Below, one piece after another: positions 39,001-50,556 of a stretch of DNA of 64,000 nucleotides. Origin of the DNA: Paracentrotus lividus (taxonomy: Eukaryota; Echinodermata; Echinoidea; Camarodonta; Echinidae); contig CALNVZ010002974.1 in NCBI GenBank assembly GCA_940671915.1, forward strand, positions 36,804,085-36,868,084, given 5' to 3'. The notes beneath the pieces are model-generated. The model was not told where the DNA came from. It did not search any database and saw nothing but the letters and a program-made list of their open reading frames with translations. How positions within the stretch are numbered: position 1 is the stretch's first letter; each line of letters starts with the position of its first letter. Made by a program: the position numbers and the translations under genes.

Positions 39001-42000
39001 ATGTTACCTATATAAATGATGACAGAAGTACCAGGCGAACCAGATAGTACAGACATGCTCTCAGGATCAGGATCAGCATGAGGTCTCAGCAGGTATTGGA
39101 TCTGAAATGGTGCCGCTCATGGATTAAACTTTGTCGCGGCGGAATTTCCAAAAGTTTGATCTATGGGGTAAGGCATGTAAAAGCAGCCTTTCATCTAAAG
39201 TGTAAGTTACAATGATATGATGACCGATTGTAATCTCCAAAGTCTTTCCACAGTGTGTTCCGAGAAAAAAAAAGAGACACATACCAAGGCATTAGGTTAT
39301 GGAGGAAGCAATGGGGCAACAATTGGACCGAACTAATGATTCAAAGTAAATCTGTTGACTGCATGCCTTTTTTCGAAAGTGAACTAATAATTATAATCAT
39401 CGTATTATTCAATCTTCTCTAGATTTCTTGTTAAATTGCTGTTGGTCACTGTATTCATCGTAGCTCGTGCAAAAGCAAATAATCTATCATTGACTCATGC
39501 ATTCTGAAATAAGTAAGAACCATCCAAGTTTGGGAACTTGTTTCTTTCCAATCGGCCATGCACTATGCGCTTATGCCCCACAATCAAGCCTTTATTATAG
39601 GGTATTTCTGATTTATTCGAGCTGCACTTTGTGTAACATGATCTTGATTTTTTTGGGGTATACAACTTGAACTTTGAAATTTAAATTATATGTTGCTCTC
39701 TTCAACTTTACACTATATCGTCTGCGTTAGCGCGATCGATACTCCTTCTCTTCATCGCACTTCGCACGAAGAGGGTAGACCTGAATTTATCTAGGATTTC
39801 ATTACGATCGTTTCTTCCACTTCAGCATGAGCAAATTCCCTCCGATTAAACTATATTCTCACTGCTCGCTTAATAGGCAAAGTTATCGCAATTATGTGCG
39901 AGCCTATTATGAAGATGCGCCTTAGTTCCACTATGTATAGTCATTGTATATATCAGAGAAGAAAGAGGCGATAAACTACCACCCTAATGAAACAATATAC
40001 TATGTATCTGATTAGTTATTTTGTCTTTCTGTTTTAGAATTCATTGAGGAATGGTGTACCGTTCTTTCTCTGATGTACTGTAAAAATAAACATTTGGGGA
40101 GTTGGTAAGTGATAGATAAGGATATAATAGAAAATTCAATCAGGGAAACACAACAATGTATTACAGGAGAAGATGTGCCGAAGTTGTAAATAAGATGGAA
40201 ATGATGACATGATTTGGTAGAATTCTGAATGTAAGGGAGCAAAATAAAGGACAATTGTCGGGCGCGATCAACGTGGTCACTTTACCTCCAACAGCTGCTA
40301 GTGGTCACAGCAAAGCCAATTTGAACAGTGTCATGCACACCCACTGTTCGCCTGTATCTGTGGCGGTATGTGTGCGAGGACTTTTAGGGGCGTAGAATTA
40401 TAAAAACTGCATCAATTTAACCGTCCCAGAGACATATTTATTACTGTCTACTCACAGCGCTTCAACCTGTCAACTTATGTTGTACTACGGTATGAATACA
40501 ATGACTTCTAATCAGTTGTATATATATTGTAATGGAACATCAGTTCAGACATATATACTTCAAATTACTTGAGCTTACCATCCAAGTTTGACCTAAATCA
40601 GAATTTTTATCACACTACAGCCCATCCAGCGCTGCGAGGCCAGTGTCATTCGCGACTTAGTTTCAAAATTCTCCTGTGTATCTATACCTTTTTATAATGT
40701 AGAAGAAAATTTTTCTTTGATTGGTAACAAAATGGGTTATAGTTAGATTTCACTACAATGTACATGCTCCGTGATTTTTCCTTCATTTGAGCCACTTTAG
40801 TTGGTAAGCTGTCTGGTGCCACTACCTCATACATCGAGTAGCAGCAGAAAGTATATGTAGAAGGGAAGCACTTGGACAGAAATGGCAGACGCTTCCAGTG
40901 GAACATATGTTGAATTTTCCAAAAATTATTGTGTTAATAAGTGCTAATTCTGTTAACTCATTAATAAAAGAGTTCTTGATTTGAAATGTATAATGTTTTG
41001 AATAACTTCTAGTCGGATATTACCTATTTTTATCTACACAAAGTTTTTTCTAACGCTATACATTGTTGTATATAACTGCCGTATGGTGGAGAGTAGGCAA
41101 GTATACTTTGAGTTCTAAGTAGGAGACAACTATCTAATACCTTGATCTAAGTTTACTTTATGCTTTTATATGAGCCTCATTTTAAAGAATCTTTAATTAA
41201 TATCTATCTTCTGATTTTGGTTTTGAAAGTGCAGTCATTCTAGACCTTAAGGACGCCCATATGATCATTTTTATCCGGTCATTACGGCAATAGACATTTG
41301 TTACAGAACATTTTGCCCATGGGCATAGTCGATCGCCTCAATTTAGGTTTACTGTTGAGCAAGGCTGCTGCGCAATTGCTTATTTATCAAGATACCTATC
41401 ATTTGCAGCGAGCGATTTGGCGTTCGATAAATTTGTTATGAACCAATACTTTCGCTGCTTTGTGCGTCACTGAGTGGATCGCCGCAGCTGTAAGACAAAT
41501 TCTTTATCGTCGCGCTACGAAGATCACAGATCTCCAAGTATGAGCCGGTTAGCCTGATTCCCCGAACGATGTTTGATCCTAAGAGTATGTAAAGAAGCGA
41601 TTATGAGTTAATTTCTTCTGGAGGGCTCTGATTCTCGGTCACTTTGCAAGTTAGTTGTAAGTAGATTATGCAATGTGTTAGCGCTGGAGTGATTGTGGTG
41701 AGGATTTGCATGTGGGCCTGTCATATGCCAAAGGCCGATACGACTGAGAGTTCAATGCAAGTGTCTATCTAGATTCTAACGTTAGACACCTATTTTAGAA
41801 CTCACACTCGTAGATCACTTAGACTATTAGTTCTAGGTCAAAAGATAAAGGACAGGGTATTAGTTTGTTTTTTAAAGCATTCGGTCTATATTTTATATCT
41901 ATAATAATATGTGCAACTTGCTTATTATTTTCTGGACATTGGTCCGTTCTCTAAGATGCACTCAGAGCGAATCTTACTCCGATTAGCCCCAAACCGCGAC

Positions 42001-45000
42001 CTGCGGTTCCTCTGAGGGGTATAGCAGATGCGGAGATGTCCCTTATGATAAGCTCTGAAAACAGACCATGTCCTCTAAAGGCAGGTCCCATATATTGTCT
42101 AATAAAATTTCACCTCAGACTTTCAACTTCGTATAATAGAAAGGACTATTATCTCGGACGAACTTTCACATTGTATAGTATGTTTTTGTTTCCCAGTCAC
42201 TCTTAACCACGATGAATTTTCCTTTATTATCTATTAAATGAAGGTTCTCAATTTTTGTTAACTTTTTTGGTTGTTTATAAAACGATTTTCTAAATCATTT
42301 CCAATAAGATAAAAACTCTGGAGGTAATTAATAAAGTTGATTATTAATTTGTGTTTTCTTTTTAAGGATGAGCACGAGACCACACCATCGTCTATCCATA
42401 ATTTAAGAACTTGTGCCAAGTCTGATGGATACATGATAATACCCTTATCAATAAAACAGTGTAACACACTTAAGCATCATAACACAACGTGCGTTGTCAT
42501 CTCACGTCCATCCGACCGCGTGTCAGGCGTTATCTCTCTCGTACCTTACTTTAAAAGGAAGACGTGGATATAAAATGTTGTTTAGGACCGAAACATAAGT
42601 GGCAGCACAATCACTCAAGACAAGGATGAGGGGGAGTACTAGTTTAATCTTTGTTGTCCAGTGGGAGTCTTTCACTAAGAGGTTAGTAACATTAATATCC
42701 GTACTTAAATGCCTATTGCATTCTAATGCCGCCAATCAACTCATTTGGGCGAATCATTGCCAAGGGCGATGCGACGCCAGTGAGATCTATGTACGTGCAA
42801 GTGTCTATAGAACACAAGATCCATAGGAAATGATGTTGTACTTTAGTAGCTACATACCTTTTGTGCACACCACTCTCCTGGACGAAGTCCTTCATTTGAT
42901 TACTGGAGTAGATGTACATAAATCAGTGCATGATACAGATGTCAGGGATCTATGGCGTGCTAGATGTAAGTTGCACGTAAGTGCGCACTTAAACATTGTT
43001 AGTGGCAGCTTCGCTAAATTCTTTCAATCTAGAAGTAGTCTTGTCTACTCAAATATTGATGAATAACTCGCACTACTGTTGGGAAGTTACAATAATCAAT
43101 CATGAACTCACGAACTATATCTTCGTTATCTCTACTTCATTCGGATGATTACTCAGTCCACCCATTTTTTTTCAAGCCTGGGCTTACTCTGACCTTGATT
43201 CTTTAAATTTTTGTATTAGTTAATAAATAATAATATAGCACTTTTGCCCCAAAAGGTCTTCTCTCGCATCGGGAAATAGAACATCACCAGATTTTAAATT
43301 TTGCCCATCTATGTATAAAATACAAAAAATGTAGTCATCAGAGTGGCAAAAGAATTAAACGAAATAGTCAAAAGGAATTGTGATGCCATTAAACAGTTTA
43401 AGAACTTGTGGGACGATAGCAGGGAGCGCGTTTCAAGATTATAAGAGGGATTGCCTTCTCTTGTTATACTTAATGTATTTTTTGGGCATGAGAACAACAC
43501 TTTAGTGTACATAAAGGGCTAATCCTCAGGGAGATTCACCTAACTATATTAATCAATGTAGTGGCATCCCTGAGATATAGACATGTTTCTTTGTATGCTT
43601 GGCGGGTCTGGACAAAATTTCCTTTTTCCAGAGGAGGGGTGGGAGCCGGCTATGCAGAGCTCCATGTGTATTGGTCTCTCGCTACCCTAGACTGACCAGG
43701 TCCCTAACTTATAGCGTTCAGCGTTGAAGCCAGGACGTATGACCCACAACTGTCCCACCGCTACTCGGATCCTTCGCCCGCTGCTCTCTCCACGTCATTC
43801 GCACATCTCGAGGGCGTCCTCGCACTTGTCTCTCTGGCACAGACTTATGACAGAACCCTGCCGAATGGGGTATCTCGACTTACATCAAATGTCAGATCGT
43901 GATATAAAGAGACACGAACCCTAATGTCGTCTTACAAGATAAATGGACCAGCCATACTAAGAGAGGGATTGATGGGAGGACGCACGAAGCACGATCCAGA
44001 ATTAAGTTCAGGTGGTCGTGGAGAGATGGATGCCTTCGTATAAGAGCGTAAGCTTCCAAGGGATGGGAGGGCCAGTGGACATGATGCTCCCATGATTGCG
44101 TGAGTATTGATTGAGGATGCAGCAGGCCTAAACTTATTTATTGATTAACTCGTTTACCATACATGATTAACACCTAGGCATCGGCACCACTTCAAAATTG
44201 CAAGCGTATTACTTGCTATAGCTTTGAGATATCTATGATGCATGATTGTCACGAAATTTTAGAAAACCGCTATGTGTCTGTGAATGTGTATATCCAACCA
44301 TGTGCGTTTCAAAGCTCATACGGTTTAACATCTGCATTACTTGCAAACAGGTCCGACAAGTAAATAAATTATAAAGGCTTTGTTCTGCTTTTTCTAACTG
44401 GTTTTTTAAAGATTGAATAGAGCGATGTACGTTCGCTAGATATTGATCTGAAAATCTGTATGTCTATTACCAGTACAGTAGTGATTGAATTTAAATCATT
44501 GTATGATCATTTGCCAGACTGTGTTTTTTAGCAGATATCCCTCATTCCTGTCTAACTAGCATTGAAAATACATTAACTTAAGTTAATAACAGAATGAAAT
44601 GCAGATCTTTATCCATCCCTAATATTAATGTGAAAAATGAGTCTATTTAATTGAAAAACATATGACCGAGAAAAGGGTTTCTTTGTAAATCCCATATTTC
44701 TTGCTAATTTATCATATGTTATGCTAGCATTTCACCATTAAAAATAAGAACTGTAATTGTCAAAAGCATGAAATATATGAGTTACAAAATTGGTTGATCT
44801 GGCATCAAGGTCTCATCAACCTAATATTGTATGACCTCAAAGTAGGATCCAATATATAAACAATAGACTAAACATATGGATGACTACCCCCCCCCACCAG
44901 CGACAACTTATCCTTAGAATGTACAGTGGTTTAGGGGTTAGAAATTGGCAGGGGTAGTTGTCTGCGAAATAATATTTCTTAAAACCAGAGGTCCTGGATC

Positions 45001-48000
45001 GCTATTTATAGGTGGCCTAAATGGAAACCTAGTCAAAGGAACCCCAGGCAGTTCTGTATACTATGGTCATAATACATCACAACAATTATAGGGGAGCATC
45101 CAGAGATCTAGGGTTTCTACGAGAGACCGATTTATTTTTTCTCGAGACAATCCAATCATACATCAATTAGGTATACCGTGTTTTCTGCTGTTACCTAAAA
45201 GGAAATAAGATAATGGAAAAAAAAAATCAGCGCTTTGTTGGATCCTCGTTCTATTGAACTTGGACGTAGAGCCTTGGCTAGTGACCTCGAATGCGCGCGC
45301 ACACCCATGCTTGCATTGCTGGATGGAGGAGCGAAACCATCGACTCCCCGCTCGGCTACTCGCCCTAGCTTTCGGCGACCGTTAGCTGCGCTCGCGCTGG
45401 GTGCATATCGCATGCAGGCGGCTGCGCGCGCGCCTGAACATGTGTGCGTGAGACAATAACAACAAACTACCCTGGATTTTTTAGCTGGATTAAACTTGGA
45501 TTATACCTGGATCTAAAAAGCTATCGCATGGGAATTTGATTGAGATCAACATGGCAACTTTAGCTTCCAAAAAAAAGAAAGAAGAAATAGACTTAATGGC
45601 CTTGTATCATACCATCTTCTAAAGGTGAAAACATGCTCATCATTGCAAGGTTTGTTCGCCCGATTTTTTTCAAAGGAAATTTTTACCGCGTAAGAAAATA
45701 TGGATTTTTTTCTTTCGTCCGAACATAATGGTGGTTCATACGATAGCCTATCCAAAAATGCATAAAATCAACCAAATATTGAGCTGCCAGAGATGCTAGC
45801 AACAAAGCAAAATATCGCTAAGTTTTGTGTACCTAGGCCCTAGGGCTAGGGCAAGGTTAAGGACAATTCTGTGATGCGTGCCGATTTTTTGTAATTTTTT
45901 TTGGAAATTCTTACCGCGTAAGAGATTAGATCTACTAATTTCTAACGTTACTTCTAAGGTTGGCAGCCAGATCTGTGTGTGACTAAAATTTAAAGTTTAA
46001 ACTTCCTAACCTGAACCTTGATTTAACTGTTAGATATTAATTCTTTCCTTCAGTTTGAAGGTTTGGATTAAGATTAGGATTAGGATTAAGATTTAGGTGA
46101 ATATGGGTTTATTTTGTAAAAATTTGTTGGGTTTTTATTACACAACATGTAGATCTAAGACTTTTATTTATTGTGATGTATTTGTTTTTGTTTTGCAAAA
46201 AAAATTGGGGAAATGTGTAAAAAATGCAGTCTCTAAACTGTTTAAAAATGCTAAAATCCAGGAGCTTCCGGGGGCGCTGCCCCCTGTTCCCCGCAAGGGG
46301 CCCTAAAGCGGGCCCCTGGACCCCCGGCTTGGGGGGGCGAGAGCTCCGTTCGCTTCGCTCACTTCGCTTCGCTAAGTTCAGGAAATTTCAGTTAACCCCT
46401 GTGGCATCTCTGAAAGACCTGTATACATGTAGGCAAAGGTGTATTGGAGATCTGCTTTTATCTACAAGTAATTACATGTGCCCTTTCATAATACTGTATA
46501 AGCCAATATTTTTGCATACAGATATTTTCGCGATTTTGGACTAGTTGGGGAAATTCGCGAGAGCAAAATTTCGCGATTTTGGTGATGATTTCATTACTAT
46601 AAATAGCCTTGTATTGAAGTGGATATGTTCACGATGACTGACTCTTGAAATTCGTGAAAATAAAGTCATCGCTAAAATAACCACTTATACAGTGCGTCCC
46701 AGAAAAAAGTATACCAAACTTTGAGGGCCTCATGTAAGGAATTCATAAATCATGTGACCATATTTTTTATCTTATGTTAAAGAGTAACTCATACTCTATT
46801 CAATGATACCAAATGTATGTCTGTTCTGTCACGAATGACCGAGTATTCATACTTTTGAAAAAATCCGTCAAAAGTGCTTTGTACCAAGTTTGGGTTATTT
46901 TGGGTTTAGCTAATTTCAACTTACCATTATAAGCTCCAACTTCTTCAACGTGCCCACCTTACCTCTCAATGCATAACTCGCAACGTGGTGGCATGTCTTG
47001 GACAGCTCGTCTGATCATGGCTGGGTTGTTGCAGAGGCTGTTTACTTCTTCGGTGATGCGAGCTCGTAGTTGAGCAAGGTTAATGGGAGGACTTGAGAAC
47101 ACAGGACTCTTGAGATGCCCCCAAAGAAAAAAATCACAAGGGGTGAGATCGGGGGATCTTGGAGGCCATTTGTTATTGTGATTGAGCCCAGAACAAGTCC
47201 CTGAATACACCATGGGGTTGTCTCTCAAAGTTCCGATCATCAAGTTGGCATGGTTGGGGAATGACTTGTTCATTAATCATTCACAGGTAGTCCTCTCCAT
47301 TGATTTTGTGATAAAAAAGAAAGGTCCAATAACATTCCCTCTTGCGGAAAGTCCTATCCACGAACATTGGCCCATATTTTAGTACGGGCTGCCTGGCCTA
47401 ATTCTGAATTCATTTTGTACAATCTGCAAACCCCTTGTTGCATGGTATCTTCTGACTACAAGAACCCCCTGCTCTGTTGTTAGCTGCACCATTTTGGCTG
47501 CATGAGGTATCCTGACACATGAAATCAATGGTTTACTTACCTCTAAGGCACTTGAAATTAAAGAAAGGACACAATGAAGATCATCCAGGTGTTCATACAT
47601 ACCAAGGCAATTGAAAGAGGATTTTATCAAGACAGCATCCCAAGTAACCCTTTATCCCTTGTGAAAAACTCTGGAAGGCTTTTCTCAAACAGTGAATGAA
47701 ACAATGAATGATCAGGAAGCCAGGATTTCATTTACAATATACCATGAATATAATTAACATTTTTGGTCAATTTTCTTGAGCTACATTTGACATATATGTT
47801 CGCTTAAAGGTAGTATCAGCCTTTTTCACAAATTGCGAAAACTAATGCAACTTGGCATAACTGTAGAATACGATCGACTTATACTGTCTATTCAATCTTA
47901 CTGTCATAGGTTGCCTAGATCAGTAATACGAAACGAAAATCGGACTACCAATCTTGACCAGCTCTCCATCAACATCGTTGATATTACAGCGCGTGCAGCA

Positions 48001-50462
48001 CGGACCGTACACAGCAATATACACACGGCGCATCAGCGTGCATTATTCTCTGCGCTAACGGTCAGCGGTTCGCACCTCACGGTATATTTTTCGAGGTTCG
48101 AAAAAATAGGAATGAATTTTGATAATCGCAATATAATGACAAACATACACATTTGAGCTTAATCATGTTGTGGGAAGATATAGTCATTGGTATATTACTA
48201 TATCCTCTAAAAACTAGAAATTTAATATTTTTGCCTGCAAAAGGCTGACACTACCTTTAATTAATACAAACATTTATTTGAACTTTCATCCACTTTGCAT
48301 CATTTTCAGGCTAAAAACAGAAAACATGAGGAATATTGAAATGAAAAGTTTACTTCCGAAAAACTTGGTACAAAGCACTTGTCGACAGATTTTTTTTCAA
48401 AGTTCAAGTACTCAGTCATTCGTGATAGCATTGACATAAATTTGGTATCATCGAACAGAACTTGATTTACTCTTTAATATAAAATGAAAAATAAGGTTAC
48501 ATGATTTATGAATTTCTAATACGAGACCCTCAAAGTTGGGTATACTTTTTTCTGGGACACACTGTACAATAGTCTTTCTTTCTTCTTCTCTAGGATTTCA
48601 GTCGTGTATCAGAGAGGGATGATTTGAGCACAGCTACCTATTGCCTGGTGTTAGATGATAAAGGAGAGGTTGTACTAGGCATTGGTGATATGGATATCAA
48701 TCAAACTATTACACCAGAGTATGTAAGTTTCTTTGTCTTAGCATGTTTTCATAGACTTTTACACCAGAGTATGTAAGTTTCTTTGTCTTAGCATGTTTTC
48801 ATAGACTTTTACACCAGAGTATGTAAGTTTCTTTATCTTAGCATGTTTTCATAGACTTTTACACCAGAGTATGTAAGTTTCTTTGTCTTAGCATATTTTC
48901 ATAGACTTTTACACCAGAGTATGTAAGTTATTTAATCTTAGCATGTTTTTATAGACTTTTACACCAGACGTCCAGAGTATGTAAGTTTCTTTATCTTAGC
49001 ATGTTTTCATAGACTTTTACACCAGAGTATGTAAGTTTCTTTATCTTAGCATATTTTCATAAACATTAGCCAATGTATCATGGCTGATATATTATGATTC
49101 ACATGGTTCGTATAGCACTGTATTATGAACACTCAAAGACACAGGCTTCTCCAATTAAATTAGGAAGCAAGGATATATTCACTTTGTCTTCTGCATGGGT
49201 TCCAAGTGCAAGATTAGATCACCTGGAATGGGTTGAGCATGGCTCCATTCTAGACCCATGCCAGCGCACCAGTTTTGAAAAAGCTATTGTTACACAAACA
49301 ATAGAGTGCTGGGGTGGTATTGCATCGAACACCATGCTGGCTCACCCTCTTCCAGGATGTGCTTCCAGGATAACAATAGCCTTCATTTATAAGTAGGGTG
49401 TGCAGGACCTAGGTTGAACAGGGTATTATATCACAAAAGCCTTTATTTAGGGCATGCTGAACCCATGTAAATGAATAAATCCTGCACCTTTAATGTCTAC
49501 TGGTACAAATCTACTGAAGGATATGAGCTTTGAGGCACCTAAGTTTCTACATCTTTGCATCTAGACAATTCACAGGAAATAAAGTTTAAAACAATTTAAT
49601 GAAATTGAAATATCCTGTCTAAAAGTTTTTGAATCATTGTAATTTTGCTGAAAACAGCTTACTTTGCAGCCATTTTAGGTCACAGCCTGAAACCAAGTCT
49701 CAACATACCCATACAGTTTAAGAGAGAAAAAAGAAGAAATTGTGTGTCAATCAAGGAACTTGCAGAATCAATGATATAATGTGACATACTTGTACCAAAG
49801 TTAAGTCATTGGCCCGTATTCCCAAAGGTGGCCTAAAGTTAAGCCTAGCTTAAATCTGTGGTTTAAGTATGGCTAGCAAAGTGTGACACAATCTCAAAAA
49901 GTAGATGTTTGATTTATCAGAATTTTTGGTTGTAAAATTTTAACAACTGTCTTGAAATGATGGGTACAAAAGTTTTCCTTAATTTTAAAACACAATTCCA
50001 GAATTTAGTAAACTTTTAAGGAGCATGCAACATAGACAGATTGTGTCACATTTCGCTAGCCATACTTAAACCACAGATTTAAGCTAGGCTTAACTTTAGG
50101 CCACCTTTGTGAATACGGGCCAAAGAGTTTGATATGACTACCAGATTAACCTTCAGATATTTTATGTCATTCTTTTGACAGGTATCACAGCATAAATCTG
50201 TAATTCAAGAAGCTCCCATCGTGTGCATGGATGGCAATATTCCTACTGATTCCATTGAGTATATCTCAAAGATATGTGCAGATTATAGCGTACCATGTGA
50301 GTAAAGTTTTTTTGTTAGTGAGATTTCTAGGTAACTTGAAGATTATCTGTTCTTGATGCTGTTTATTTTCACAATGTTTGAATTATTCTAATTTGCTACT
50401 TATGACAAGAATTTGGGAAGAAATTGAAAAACTCACGAGTGCAAATGTGATAGTGGTGGTGG

Positions 50463-50556
<94 letters not shown>

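Larger units (their letters stand above)
46690..48564 (-). mobile_element. Mariner-like element with long TIRs, internally deleted
   Basis: The left end is CAGTGCGTCCCAGAAAAAAG and the right end is its reverse complement with one change (...CTGGGACACACTG). TA is present on both sides (46688-46689 and 48565-48566), the target duplication of the Tc1/mariner superfamily. The inverted ends extend about 215 bp. Inside are two pieces of a transposase gene on the minus strand and a nested smaller element. The core of the transposase is missing, so it cannot move by itself. Confidence 0.88.

Noticed and set aside
39051-45280. Several open frames of 60-80 codons in the unassignable block
   Set aside because: Lengths are what random sequence gives, with no codon bias, splice signals or recognisable motifs. 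The block itself is doubtful.
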